A stretch of 64,000 nucleotides of DNA from CAVQBC01 sp963710665 (lineage in GTDB: Bacteria > Actinomycetota > Thermoleophilia > Solirubrobacterales > Solirubrobacteraceae), in assembly GCA_963710665.1 (NCBI GenBank), contig CAVQBC010000008.1, positions 62,001 to 126,000 of the forward strand, given 5' to 3'. The translations under genes were made by a program, and so were the position numbers. This document shows, piece by piece, positions 38,373 through 48,065 of this stretch (position 1 is its first letter; each line of letters starts with the position of its first letter). Under the pieces are notes generated by a model. The model saw nothing but the letters and a program-made list of their open reading frames with translations. It searched no databases and had not been told where the DNA came from.

Positions 38373-39118
38373 GGTCCTCCAGCGGGTTCGGAGCGAGGGG
38401 TCCAGTCGACGACGCGGCGCTCGAGCGCGGCGAACGCGCCGTAGAGCGCGACGGCGAGGAGGAACAGCAGCAGCGTCGCGGCGAACGCGCGCGCGGTCTC
38501 GAGCTGGCCGTTGGCGGTCAGCAGCGCGTGGCCGAGCCCCTGGTCGGCGCCGGCCCACTCCGCGAACACCGCGCCGATGACGGCGACGGCGGCGGCGATC
38601 TTGATGCCGGTGAAGGTGGCCGGCAGCGCCGACGGGGCCTCCAGCAGCCGGAAGGCCTGCCAGCGCGTCGCGTCCAGCGAGCGCAGGAGCTTGCGCGCGT
38701 CGGGGTCCACGTCGCGCAGCCCGTCGTAGAGGTTGATCGTGACGGGGAAGAAGCACACCAGCGCCACCATCAGCACCTTCGGCACGAGCCCGAAGCCGAG
38801 CACGAGGATGAAGAGCGGCGCGATGACGGGGACCGGCACCGCCTGGGAGCCGATCACCAGCGGGCGCAGCGTCTTGCGCATGAGGCTGGAGAGGTGCATG
38901 CCGATCGCCAGCGCGGCGCCGACCGCGATCGCCACCGCCAGGCCCAGCAGCACCTCGGAGAGCGTCACCGCGAGGTCCTCGCCGAGCAGCGCGCGGTCCG
39001 TCCACAGCGCGTCGAGCACCTGGGTGGGGGCGGGGAGCAGCAGCTGGTCGACCACCCCGAGGCGGACGATCGCCTCCCAGGCGGCGAGCGCGGCGAGGAC
39101 GAGGGCGGCGGCGGGCAT
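38369..39118 (-). CDS. thiX: Thiamin-precursor ABC transporter, permease
   Basis: 249 residues with about six helices of the BPD_transp_1 family (SsuC/TauC/ThiX group). The EAA loop that docks the ATPase reads LRSLDATRWQAFRLLEAPSA, and the following helix holds IGAVFAEWAGADQGLG. The ATG at 39118 comes 5 nt after the ATPase stop, and the gene ends with ATGA overlap into thiY, so all three are translated together. Confidence 0.9.
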   Translation of the reverse strand: MPAAALVLAALAAWEAIVRLGVVDQLLLPAPTQVLDALWTDRALLGEDLAVTLSEVLLGLAVAIAVGAALAIGMHLSSLMRKTLRPLVIGSQAVPVPVIAPLFILVLGFGLVPKVLMVALVCFFPVTINLYDGLRDVDPDARKLLRSLDATRWQAFRLLEAPSALPATFTGIKIAAAVAVIGAVFAEWAGADQGLGHALLTANGQLETARAFAATLLLFLLAVALYGAFAALERRVVDWTPRSEPAGGP

Positions 39119-39123
39119 CGGGC

Positions 39124-39921
39124 TCAGGCCCGCCCGTCCGGCGGCGTGTGCGCGGCCGCGGGCGCGACCGCCCCGAGCGCCTCGAGCGCCCGCTCGCGCA
39201 GCTCGACGACCTGGAGGTCCGTCCGCTGCCGCGGGCGGGGGAGGGGGACCTCGAGCGTGGCCACCACCCGCCCGGGGCGCGCCGAGAGCAGCACGATCCG
39301 GTCCGCCAGCAGGGCCGCCTCCTCGACGTCGTGGGTCACCAGCAGCACCGTCCGGGGCTCGCGCTGCAGCGCGCCGGCCAGCCACTGCTGCATCTGCACG
39401 CGCGTCAGCGCGTCGAGCGCGCCGAACGGCTCGTCGAGGCACAGCACGGGCCGGCCCGCCAGCAGCGTGCGCAGGAACGCGACGCGCTGGCGCATCCCGC
39501 CCGACAGCGCCGCCGGCCGCGCCCGCTCGAAGCCCTCGAGGCCGAACGCCGCGAAGTGCTCGTGCGCCGCGGCCCGCGCCGCCGCGCGCGAATCGCCCGC
39601 CACCCGCCGCGCCAGCGCGGCGTTGTCGAGCGCCGAGAGCCACGGCAGCAGCCCGTCGCGCTGGGGCATCAGCACCGCGGGCGGGGCGGACACGCGCCCG
39701 GCGTCGGGCGCCTGCAGCCCGCACACCAGCTCGAGCAGCGTCGACTTCCCGCACCCGCTCGGCCCCACCACCGCCACGATCTCGTGCGCTCGCGCCTGCA
39801 GCGACACGCCGTCCAGCGCGTGCACCGCGCCGAACCGCCGCGACACGGCCTCCACCGTGACGCCGTCGTCCCCACTCGCAAGACGAGGCTCCGTGCCGGG
39901 AGCCTCGAGATCGGTCTGCAT
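39124..39921 (-). CDS. thiZ: Thiamin-precursor ABC transporter, ATPase
   Basis: 265 residues. Walker A GPSGCGKST, signature LSGGMRQR, Walker B VLCLDEPFGALD and the H-loop TH in LLVTHDVEEA are all intact. The ATG at 39921 is chosen: it follows the GGAGGGAG at the riboswitch 3' end, which serves as ribosome site. The in-frame ATG at 39939 is part of the conserved TAATGCC of the aptamer and is not a start. First gene of thiZ-thiX-thiY. Confidence 0.92.
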   Translation of the reverse strand: MQTDLEAPGTEPRLASGDDGVTVEAVSRRFGAVHALDGVSLQARAHEIVAVVGPSGCGKSTLLELVCGLQAPDAGRVSAPPAVLMPQRDGLLPWLSALDNAALARRVAGDSRAAARAAAHEHFAAFGLEGFERARPAALSGGMRQRVAFLRTLLAGRPVLCLDEPFGALDALTRVQMQQWLAGALQREPRTVLLVTHDVEEAALLADRIVLLSARPGRVVATLEVPLPRPRQRTDLQVVELRERALEALGAVAPAAAHTPPDGRA

Positions 39922-39924
39922 CGC

Positions 39925-40012
39925 TCCCTCCGCGGGCATTACCCCACAGGTTCGAAGGGTCAGCGCCGGGTGATTGGGCGCTATCTCAGCCCGCCTCCGC
40001 GAGCCCCCCTGA
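39925..40012 (-). ncRNA. TPP riboswitch (THI element)
   Basis: The minus strand shows all conserved blocks in order: GGGGGGCTC, P3 stem CTCGC/GCGGG, CTGAGA, ACCCTTCGAACCTG, GGGTAATGCCC and GCGGAGGGA. The distal helix is GCGCC...GGCGC. The 3' block contains the thiZ ribosome site, 4 nt from the ATG, so thiamin pyrophosphate binding should hide it and stop translation. Predicted OFF switch for the thiZXY operon. Confidence 0.95.
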
Positions 40013-40086
40013 TTTCGCTGTGGGCACAGGGTACCGGGCGGCCCCGCCTTCCGCGGCTGCCCGCTGCCCCGGGTGCGCCGCGCGCC

Positions 40087-41130
40087 CTAGCTCGTGAGCA
40101 CCACCTTCAGCGCGTCGTTCTCGTCCGCGGCGGCGAAGACGTCGTAGGCGTCCATGATGTCGCCGAGCGCGAAGCGGTGCGTGCCGAGCTTCTCGGGCGC
40201 GATGCGGCCGTCGCGCACGAGCTGCAGGAGCGTCGGGACGGTGGAGCCGCTCACGAGGCCGGTCGTGATCGTGATGTTCTTGATCCAGAGGTCCTCGAGG
40301 TGCAGCGTGGTCGGCGCGCCGTGCACCCCGATGTTGGCGACGGTGCCGCCCGGCTTCACGATCCGCGTGCAGAGATCGAACGTGGCGGGGATGCCGACCG
40401 CCTCGATCGCGACGTCGACGCCCTCGCCGCCGGTGATCTCGTCGATCCGCTCCTCCGCTCCCTCGCCGCCCAGCACGGTGTGCGTCGCCCCGAAGGCCTC
40501 GGCGTGCTTGAGCCGCGATGCCGCGAGGTCGACCGCGATGATCCGGCTCGCGCCGGCGATCGCGCCGGTCATCATCGTGGCGAGGCCGACGGGGCCCGCT
40601 CCCACGACCGCGACCGTGTCGCCGGGTCCGACCCCGCCGTTCTGGACGCCGATCTCGTAGCCCGTCGGCAGGATGTCGGAGAGGAAGAGCACCTGCTCGT
40701 CGGAGGCGCCTTCCGGCAGGACGTGCACCGAGGTCTCCGCGTAGGGCACGCGCGCGTACTCCGCCTGCACCCCGTCGATGAGGTGGCCGAAGATCCAGCC
40801 GATCCCGCCGACCGCCTCGCAGTGGGCGGCCATCCCGTGCTTGCAGGGCGCGCAGCGGCCGCACGAGGTGATCGCGGGCACCAGCACGCGGTCGCCCTCC
40901 TTGAGGCCCGCCACGGCCGCGCCGGTCTCGACCACCGTCCCCACCGCTTCGTGGCCGAGGACACGGCCCTCGGTCACCGTGGGCACGTCGCCCTTGAGGA
41001 TGTGCAGATCCGTGCCACAGATCGTCGTGGCGTCCACCTTGACGATGACGTCCGTCGGCTCCGCGATGCCGGGGTCCGAGACCGAATCCCACGACCGCTC
41101 GCCGGCCCCACCGAATACGAGCGCTTTCAT
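40087..41130 (-). CDS. Zinc-dependent alcohol dehydrogenase
   Basis: 347 residues, medium-chain dehydrogenase. Catalytic zinc ligands are Cys38 in TICGTDLH and the His-Glu of VLGHEAVG; structural zinc uses CGRCAPCKHGMAAHC. The Rossmann motif VVGAGPVGL and the acidic AVDLAA indicate NAD(H). It resembles the secondary-alcohol/isopropanol dehydrogenase group. The ATG is 6 nt below a TAGTGT box (41137-41142). It stands alone, so the substrate is open. Confidence 0.88.
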   Translation of the reverse strand: MKALVFGGAGERSWDSVSDPGIAEPTDVIVKVDATTICGTDLHILKGDVPTVTEGRVLGHEAVGTVVETGAAVAGLKEGDRVLVPAITSCGRCAPCKHGMAAHCEAVGGIGWIFGHLIDGVQAEYARVPYAETSVHVLPEGASDEQVLFLSDILPTGYEIGVQNGGVGPGDTVAVVGAGPVGLATMMTGAIAGASRIIAVDLAASRLKHAEAFGATHTVLGGEGAEERIDEITGGEGVDVAIEAVGIPATFDLCTRIVKPGGTVANIGVHGAPTTLHLEDLWIKNITITTGLVSGSTVPTLLQLVRDGRIAPEKLGTHRFALGDIMDAYDVFAAADENDALKVVLTS

Positions 41131-41136
41131 GGGCCG

Positions 41137-41142
41137 ACACTA
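41137..41142 (-). promoter_or_regulatory. -10 box TAGTGT of a leaderless promoter
   Basis: TAGTGT on the minus strand ends 6 nt before the ATG of the alcohol dehydrogenase gene. Confidence 0.4.
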
Positions 41143-41263
41143 CCAGCGTTCCGGCGCCAGATCCGGGCACACGGCGGCTACCGCAGGCAGTCCGCGCTGG
41201 TCGTCGTAGGTCCCGCCGTCGGCGTGGGATCGAGTCCATGGCGCGCGGCGCTACGCTGAGGTG

Positions 41264-42301
41264 GTGTCGGATGCGGGCGTGGGCATGAGCTTGAACGCGG
41301 ACGTGGCGGATGTCGTGAACCGGCCCAGCCGGCTCCGGGCCCTGGCGGCGCTGGAGGCGAACGCGGAGTCCGCCGCGGAGGCGCTGGACCGGATCGTGCG
41401 CGTCGCGTGCCGGATGCTGGGCGTGCCGGTCGTGCTGGTCAACCTGGTGGGCTCCGACCGGCAGCGGTTCGCGAGCTGCGGCGCGGCCGGCGAGCCGTGG
41501 GCCTCGACGCGCGAGATGCCGCTCACGGCAGGGTTCTGCCCGTTCGCGCTCGGCGCCGAGGATGCGTACGCCCTCAGCGACGCGCGCGCCGACGCGGCGC
41601 ACGTCGCCAACCCCGCCGTCGAGCAGTTCGGCGTGGTCGCCTACGCCGGCGTCCCGCTCCGCGCCGTCGACGGCGAGCCGATCGGGACGCTCTGCGCGAT
41701 CGACCACGAGCCGCGCACATGGAGCCCGGAAGATCTCGCGCTGCTCACCGATCTCGCCGCCAGCGTGATCGCCGAGCTCCAGCTCCTCACCACGACGCGG
41801 CAGCTCGCGCGCGAGCAGGCCCGCATTCGCGGACTCGCGGCGCTGAGCTCCGCCTTGGCGCGGGCCGAGACCCCCGCCGACGCGATCGACACCGTGCTCC
41901 GCGCGGTCGACCGGATCGACGCCGGCGCCGTCTGGCTGCTCCTGCTCGACGAGTCCGGTCAGGCGCTGCGGACGGTGGCCGCCGGTGGCGACGCCCAGAC
42001 GGGCGCCGACCACGCCGGCATGCCACTCGACGCGCCGCTGTCGCCGGCCGACGTCGTCCGCACCGGCCGGCCCGAGTTCCTGGTCACGCGCGCGGAGATG
42101 CACAACCGCTTCGCCCCGGTCCTGGACGTCATGCCCGCCGCCGGCTCGGCCGCCGTGCTGCCGCTGACCTCGGGCACGGCGCACGTCGGCGCCCTGGTCG
42201 TCGGCTTCACCGGCACGCGGTCGTTCTCGCCCGACGACCAGGAGTACCTCGCGGCGCTGGCCGGCGTCGCGGTCCTGGCGCTGGCACCCGGCCCGCGCTA
42301 G
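41264..42301 (+). CDS. Tandem GAF-domain protein
   Basis: About 345 residues from the GTG at 41264, 6 nt below a TACGCT box; GTG 41261 and ATG 41285 are alternatives. The first GAF domain (about 25-170) has RIVRVACRMLGVPVVLVNLV, FCPFALG and GTLCAIDHEPRTW, the pattern seen in sensors of oxidation or small ligands, with Cys in the pocket. A second, weaker GAF (about 190-340) follows. There is no kinase, GGDEF or DNA-binding output domain, so it must pass its signal to another protein. Confidence 0.8.
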   Translation: MSDAGVGMSLNADVADVVNRPSRLRALAALEANAESAAEALDRIVRVACRMLGVPVVLVNLVGSDRQRFASCGAAGEPWASTREMPLTAGFCPFALGAEDAYALSDARADAAHVANPAVEQFGVVAYAGVPLRAVDGEPIGTLCAIDHEPRTWSPEDLALLTDLAASVIAELQLLTTTRQLAREQARIRGLAALSSALARAETPADAIDTVLRAVDRIDAGAVWLLLLDESGQALRTVAAGGDAQTGADHAGMPLDAPLSPADVVRTGRPEFLVTRAEMHNRFAPVLDVMPAAGSAAVLPLTSGTAHVGALVVGFTGTRSFSPDDQEYLAALAGVAVLALAPGPR

Positions 42302-43731
42302 CGCCCCGGCCGGGTGAGCGCCTTGACGAAGTCCTCGAGCTGGCGCGTCGTCCAGCACTCGTAGGCCTCGCAGAAGGGCTCGTAGGCGGCGATGACCGAG
42401 TCGCCGTAGTTCCAGTAGAGGCGCGGCTCGGGGTTGAGCCAGAACGTGCGGCCCGCGCGGCCGGCGATGCCGGCGAAGATGTCGGCGCGCGGGTCGCGGC
42501 CGTTGGTGCGGGCGTCGCCGAGGACGATGACGGTCGCGCGCGGGTGGAGGTCGTCCTCGACCTGCTCGAGGAACTCGCTCCAGACGCGGCCGTAGTCGGT
42601 GTAGCCGGAGACGTCGGCGACGCCCGCGTCGCGGGAGATCGCGTCGGAGACCGCCTTGAAGGAGCGCTCGCGGGCGAAGGTGTCCGTCACCTCGGAGATC
42701 CGCTCGACGAACACGAACGAGCGCATCTTGCGGAAGGCGTCGTGCAGCGCGTGCAGCACGCTCAGGAAGAAGACCGAGGCGGAGGTGACGCTGGTGGAGA
42801 CGTCGCAGAGCACGTAGAGCTCGGGCCGGCGGGGGCGGCGCGGGCGGTACTTCAGGACGACGGGGACGCCGCCCGTCTCCAGGGAGGCGCGCATGGTGCG
42901 GCGCACGTCGACGTGCGCGTGGCGGTTGCGGCCCTTGGCCTCGTGGCCCTGGCTCGCCAGCCGGCGCTTGAGCTGGGCGACGACCCGGTGCACGGCGGCG
43001 AGGTCCTGCAGCGGGCCGGAGGGCAGCGCGCGGTCGAGCTCGTTGAGCGGCCGCGACGGCGGCAGCGACTGCGTGCGCTCGATCTGCGCGCGCTCGAGCT
43101 CGCGGCGGAGGTGGGCCTCGAAGCGGCGGATCTGGTCGCGGGTGAGCGGCTCCGGCGCGTCGGGCTCGTCCGCCTCGGCGCGCTGGCTGCCGGGCTCGGA
43201 GCGCAGGCCGAGCGCGCGGCGGATCCGCTGGACGTCGACCCCCAGCACGCCCGAGCCCTCGCCCCGGCGCCCGAGCGCCGCGATCGCGAGCCGGGCGAGG
43301 TCGCGCATGGCGGAGTCGTCGCCGTCGCGGATCGCCTGCATCAGCTGCTCGCGGAGGTTGTCGAGATCGATGCGCTGGGCGCCCCCGCCCTCGCCCTCCT
43401 GCTCGCCGCCGTCGCCGTCGTCCCCGGCCTCGCGGACCCCCTGGCGGACGGCCTCGGCCTCGGCGGCGCGGAAGAAGAAGCGGTCGAAGATCAGCTCGAA
43501 GACCCGGCGGTCCTCCTGGGACTTCGCGAGCGTCGCGGCCAGCGCCTCGCGGAACGGCCCGGGCTCCGTCCAGCCGACCTCGCCGAGCGCGGCGAAGGCG
43601 TCGAGCAGCTCCGAGGTCCCCACCGCGACGTGCTCCCGGCGCAGCGCCTCGGCGAGCTCCACCACGCGGGCCTGGAAGCCCGGGTGCTCGGGCGGCGCGA
43701 CCGCCGGCGGACCGGGCGGGCGGCCGGACAT
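42298..43731 (-). CDS. VWA-domain protein of the CoxE type
   Basis: 477 residues. The C-terminal von Willebrand A domain (about 290-470) has the metal site LCDVSTSVTSAS and DYGRVWSEFLEQ; it belongs to the CoxE-like VWA group. The N-terminal half is helical and highly charged (EQEGEGGG linker near 110). It starts one base after the MoxR stop (TGA-g-ATG). MoxR-VWA pairs act as chaperones that insert cofactors or assemble complexes; CoxDE do so for CO dehydrogenase. No molybdenum hydroxylase is in the window. Confidence 0.88.
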   Translation of the reverse strand: MSGRPPGPPAVAPPEHPGFQARVVELAEALRREHVAVGTSELLDAFAALGEVGWTEPGPFREALAATLAKSQEDRRVFELIFDRFFFRAAEAEAVRQGVREAGDDGDGGEQEGEGGGAQRIDLDNLREQLMQAIRDGDDSAMRDLARLAIAALGRRGEGSGVLGVDVQRIRRALGLRSEPGSQRAEADEPDAPEPLTRDQIRRFEAHLRRELERAQIERTQSLPPSRPLNELDRALPSGPLQDLAAVHRVVAQLKRRLASQGHEAKGRNRHAHVDVRRTMRASLETGGVPVVLKYRPRRPRRPELYVLCDVSTSVTSASVFFLSVLHALHDAFRKMRSFVFVERISEVTDTFARERSFKAVSDAISRDAGVADVSGYTDYGRVWSEFLEQVEDDLHPRATVIVLGDARTNGRDPRADIFAGIAGRAGRTFWLNPEPRLYWNYGDSVIAAYEPFCEAYECWTTRQLEDFVKALTRPGR

Positions 43732-43732
43732 C

Positions 43733-44638
<906 letters not shown>

Positions 44639-44647
44639 CGGCCCCCG

Positions 44648-44653
44648 AGTCTA
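44648..44653 (-). promoter_or_regulatory. -10 box TAGACT of a leaderless promoter
   Basis: TAGACT on the minus strand ends 9 nt before the moxR ATG at 44638. No ribosome site between. Confidence 0.5.
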
Positions 44654-44678
44654 GGCAACCGCCGGCCGCGGACCTCCC

Positions 44679-46019
44679 TCAGGGTCGCGTGGCGGCCTGT
44701 GCGAACGTGCGGATCGCGCCGATGCCGCCCGGCGGATGCGAGCCTGCCGGCCGGTTCGACCACACCACGATGGCCCGGTCGGCGCCGCCGGCGAACACGG
44801 CCCGGCCTGCGCGCGCCTCCTGCGCCGCGGAGACCGCCTCGGCGGCGCCGAACGGCTGCCCCGGCGCCGCGACCGCCGCGCGCACCTCGTTGGCGTCGAA
44901 GCCGCCGTTGTCCCAGGTGACGATCCGCGTCCCGTCCGCCGCCGCGGCGAGGTCGGAGACGACGGCCTCCTCCCCCGCGGGCGACACGTCCCGCCCCGCG
45001 CCGAAGCTCCCGCCCGCCCCGGTCACCGCCGCCCGCACCCGCGCGGTGGCGCCGTCGAAGCCCGTCCACGCGACGGTCGCGTCGCGGCCCGGGCCGGCCG
45101 CCAGCCCGATCCCGCCCTGCGAGCGCTGGGCGCCCTGGCGCTCGAGCAGCTGGGCCGCGCGGAAGCGGCCGCCCACCGGCCGCACGGCCGCTTCGTAGGT
45201 GACGGGGCCGGCGTCGCCGCCCTCGCTGCGGAACTGCGCGCTCCAGGCCAGGTACGCGCGGCCCCCGTCCGTGACGGCGGCATGCAGGTCGGCGGAGTAC
45301 GTCGGCTCGGACCGGATGGTCTCGGTGGCGCCGAAGCGCTGCGCCCCGGCGCGCCGGAAGCGGGCCTCGATCCGGTCGCGGGCGTTCCAGGCGACGAGCA
45401 CGTCGCCGTCGGGGCCGACCGCCACCACGATCGAGCGGATGCGCCCTTCGGTCAGGCGGACGGGGGTCGCAAAGCGCCCGCCGGCGGCGCGCAGGGAGAC
45501 GAAGACCAGGTCGGTGCGCGTACCGCGGTCCTGCCAGTAGGCGAGCGCGGCGTCGCCGTCGGCGTTCGCGGCGACGAGCGGCTGGCGCAGCTGTGCGCCC
45601 GTGGTCACCGTGCGCGCGGCGTCGAAGCGCCCGCTCGTGCGCCCGAACGCGACGGACAGCCGCGAGCGCTGCCCGGCGAGGGGGCGCTGCACGGCCGCGA
45701 CCGCGCGCGAGCGCCCGTAGGCGGCGAGGTCCACCAGCCCGGACGGCGCCGCCCGCTGCGCGCCGAACTCGGCCGCTCCCGGCGCCCGGCTCGCGAGGCT
45801 CGTGCCGGTGCGCGCCGAGGCGCCCGTGCCGTCCTGCCACGACCACCACGCCAGCGCGCTGCCGTCGCCGCCGGCGGCGATCCGCGCGTCGTCGACGAAC
45901 AGATGCGCCGCCGAGACGTCCTGCGGAGACGACCACGGCGGGGCCGCGGAAGCGGCGGCGACCGGCCCGCCGAGCGTCGCGAGCACGAGGAGGAGGCAGC
46001 GTACGGCGCGGCGGGTCAT
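44679..46019 (-). CDS. Exported protein, probable beta-propeller
   Basis: 446 residues with a signal peptide (RRAVRCLLLVLATLGGP, then ASAAPP). The mature chain repeats a unit of about 50-60 residues built around A-x-W strands: GSALAWWSWQD, DAALAYWQD, DVLVAWNARD, RAYLAWSAQF, DATVAWTGFD, TRIVTWDNGG, RAIVVWSNRP. Seven such units suggest a closed beta-propeller. It is a common type of secreted protein in this order; ligand and role are unknown. Confidence 0.7.
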   Translation of the reverse strand: MTRRAVRCLLLVLATLGGPVAAASAAPPWSSPQDVSAAHLFVDDARIAAGGDGSALAWWSWQDGTGASARTGTSLASRAPGAAEFGAQRAAPSGLVDLAAYGRSRAVAAVQRPLAGQRSRLSVAFGRTSGRFDAARTVTTGAQLRQPLVAANADGDAALAYWQDRGTRTDLVFVSLRAAGGRFATPVRLTEGRIRSIVVAVGPDGDVLVAWNARDRIEARFRRAGAQRFGATETIRSEPTYSADLHAAVTDGGRAYLAWSAQFRSEGGDAGPVTYEAAVRPVGGRFRAAQLLERQGAQRSQGGIGLAAGPGRDATVAWTGFDGATARVRAAVTGAGGSFGAGRDVSPAGEEAVVSDLAAAADGTRIVTWDNGGFDANEVRAAVAAPGQPFGAAEAVSAAQEARAGRAVFAGGADRAIVVWSNRPAGSHPPGGIGAIRTFAQAATRP

Positions 46020-46078
46020 GTGCCGGAGAACATCTGGCGGGCGCTCGAGTTGCGGCGGTGGGATAGTTGGCCACGAAG

Positions 46079-47338
46079 ATGGACTCGATCGCTCTCGCCC
46101 CCGAGGACCGCGCGATCCTCGACCTCGAGAGCAGCACCGTGGCCGGCCACGCCTGCAAGGTGGTGCGCCTCGCCCCCGGCGGGCCGTCCGTGGCCGACCT
46201 GCGGGTCTCGATCGGCGGTCGCCTCGCCGCCGCGCCCGCGCTGACCCGGCGCCTCGGCGGGACCGCGACGGCGCCCGAGTGGGAGCCCGACCCGGAGTTC
46301 GACATCGCCCAGCACGTCGTGCAGAGCCCGCTCCCCGAGCCCGTCGGCGACGCCGGGCTGCGCGCCGAGGTCGCCCGGCTGTTCGAGCAGCGGCTCGACC
46401 GGTCGCGGCCGCTGTGGCGCATCGACACCGTCGACCTCAGCGATGGCGGCACGGCGCTGATCTGGCGGCTGCACCACGCGGTGGCCGACGGCACCGCGTC
46501 GATGCGCTACGCGCGCGCGCTGCTGTGGGACACCGCGGCGGGCCCCGACCCGGTCGCGGTCACGCACCGGCACGCGGCGGCCCACCAGGCCGACGACGCC
46601 CGCCGCCGCGGGCACCTGGCCGGCTTCCTGCGCCGCGAGTTCGCCCGCTCGCGGACGCGCTCGCCGTTCGACCAGAGCATCGGCACCCGGCGCGCGGTGG
46701 CGTTCTCGAACGCGTCGCTGCACGACCTGCACGATGCGGCCGCCGCGATCGACGGCGCCACCCTCAACGACGCCGTGCTGAGCGTCGTCGCGGGCGCGCT
46801 GCGGCGCTGGGTCGAGCACCACCACGGCTCTCTCGGCGACGTGCGCTGCCGGATCCCCGTGAGCCTCCACGACGAGGGCGACGACGCCGGCAACCGGGAC
46901 TCGTACTTCTCCGTCGCGCTCCCGCTGTGCGAGCGCGACCCCGCGCGGCGGTTGCGCGCCGTCCACGAGGCCACCACGCTGCGCAAGGCCGAGCACGACG
47001 CGGAGACGATGGACCACCTGCTCCGCGAGCTCGGCCGGGCGTCGCCGCGCCTGGAGCGCTTCTGCGTGCAGCTCGAGGACAGCCCCCGCCGGTTCGCGGT
47101 CGCGGTCTCGAACATCCCCGGGCCGCGCGAGACGCCCACCGTCCGCGGCTCGGCGGTGCTGGCGCTGCACACGGTCGCGGAGATCGGCGAGCGCCACGCC
47201 CTCCGCGTCTCGGTCGTGTCCCTGGCGGGCGTGCTGTTCTTCGGCTTCTGCGCCGACCCCGCCGTCGTGGCGGACGTCTCGGCGATGGCGGACGGCGTGG
47301 AGGCCGAGGCGGAGGCGCTGGTGGCGGCGGCCGGGTGA
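46079..47338 (+). CDS. WS/DGAT-family wax ester synthase / diacylglycerol acyltransferase-like protein
   Basis: 419 residues from the ATG at 46079; a TTG at 46067 is possible. The catalytic motif HHxxxDG is intact (LHHAVADGTASM). Further family sites are LNDAVLSVVAGALR and the C-terminal AVSNIPGP with LSVVSLAG-like end (RVSVVSLAGVLFFGF). These enzymes join acyl-CoA to diacylglycerol or fatty alcohols for storage lipid. Slightly shorter than the usual 450-470 residues. It diverges from the exported propeller protein gene. Confidence 0.85.
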   Translation: MDSIALAPEDRAILDLESSTVAGHACKVVRLAPGGPSVADLRVSIGGRLAAAPALTRRLGGTATAPEWEPDPEFDIAQHVVQSPLPEPVGDAGLRAEVARLFEQRLDRSRPLWRIDTVDLSDGGTALIWRLHHAVADGTASMRYARALLWDTAAGPDPVAVTHRHAAAHQADDARRRGHLAGFLRREFARSRTRSPFDQSIGTRRAVAFSNASLHDLHDAAAAIDGATLNDAVLSVVAGALRRWVEHHHGSLGDVRCRIPVSLHDEGDDAGNRDSYFSVALPLCERDPARRLRAVHEATTLRKAEHDAETMDHLLRELGRASPRLERFCVQLEDSPRRFAVAVSNIPGPRETPTVRGSAVLALHTVAEIGERHALRVSVVSLAGVLFFGFCADPAVVADVSAMADGVEAEAEALVAAAG

Positions 47339-47343
47339 CCGGG

Positions 47344-47763
47344 CTAGCCGTCGGCCTGCCCGCGGCCCGGCAGCCGCGGCAGGCGCTCGCGCACCGGCGG
47401 GCGCTGCGCCGGACGCGGGTCGAAGCGGTCCTCCTCGGTGACGTGGCGCAGCTCGGGCTTGCCGGCCAGGTCGCCCTCCACCGGCGGGAAGGCGGCGAGC
47501 GGGACGCCGTCCTTCCACACGACGAGGTGCTTGTCGCGCGACCCGAGGAAGACGGCCTCGGACAGCCGGCCGTGCACCTGCCGTGCGAAGCGGTGGGCGA
47601 GGTCGCGCTGCCGGCGCGTGTCCTGCCAGTTGGTGACCTTCGACCAGTCGCCGCTCGCGACGCGGCGGCTCGCCGCCGCCGCCGCCTGCTGGGCGACCTT
47701 GCGGCCCGTCGGGCTCAGCGCGAGCTTCTTGGCCGTCGCGGCGGCCGCGTGGGTCCAGGGCAT
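47344..47763 (-). CDS. Basic protein of unknown function
   Basis: 139 residues. N-terminal helix rich in Ala, Lys and Arg (AAAATAKKLALSPTGRKVAQQ), then a compact middle (DLAHRFARQVHGRLSEAVFL, KHLVVWKDGVPLAAFPPV) and an Arg/Pro-rich end. There is no signal peptide. GGAGGG directly abuts the ATG. It ends 6 bp from the convergent acyltransferase stop. No family recognised. Confidence 0.55.
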   Translation of the reverse strand: MPWTHAAAATAKKLALSPTGRKVAQQAAAAASRRVASGDWSKVTNWQDTRRQRDLAHRFARQVHGRLSEAVFLGSRDKHLVVWKDGVPLAAFPPVEGDLAGKPELRHVTEEDRFDPRPAQRPPVRERLPRLPGRGQADG

Positions 47764-47800
47764 CCCTCCAAGCGTAGTCCGGGGCGGCGCGGCCGCCGTC

Positions 47801-47806
47801 TAGCCT
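47801..47806 (+). promoter_or_regulatory. -10 box TAGCCT of a leaderless promoter
   Basis: TAGCCT ends 7 nt before the ATG at 47814 of the DUF4177-like gene; no ribosome site. Confidence 0.5.
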
Positions 47807-47813
47807 GAAGGCC

Positions 47814-48017
47814 ATGCCTGCCTACGAGTACACGACGGATGTCATCACCCACGGCCTGATGGGCCGCAAGAGCGACGAGATCGAGCGCTCGAGCCTCGAG
47901 CAGAGCCTCAACCGCTTCGGCGCCGACGGCTGGGAGCTCGACAAGCTGCTGCCGGACACCGCCATGCACGGCGAGAAGGACGGGCACCTGCTGATCTTCA
48001 AGCGCGCGGTGGGCTGA
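47814..48017 (+). CDS. DUF4177-like small protein
   Basis: 67 residues. Layout YEYTTDVIT, then LEQSLNRFGADGWELDKLLPD, then HLLIFKRAVG is that of DUF4177, a small alpha-beta fold found in most bacterial groups, of unknown function. The glycine-tryptophan-glutamate turn (DGWEL) is the family's hallmark. A leaderless promoter lies directly upstream. Confidence 0.8.
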   Translation: MPAYEYTTDVITHGLMGRKSDEIERSSLEQSLNRFGADGWELDKLLPDTAMHGEKDGHLLIFKRAVG

Positions 48018-48065
48018 CCCGAGCCGGACCTGGTGCGACCGCGCCGCGCCTGATCGGATAGCGGC

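Noticed and set aside
39937..39939. ATG at 39939 as start of the transporter ATPase
   Set aside because: It is part of the invariant TAATGCC block of the TPP riboswitch.
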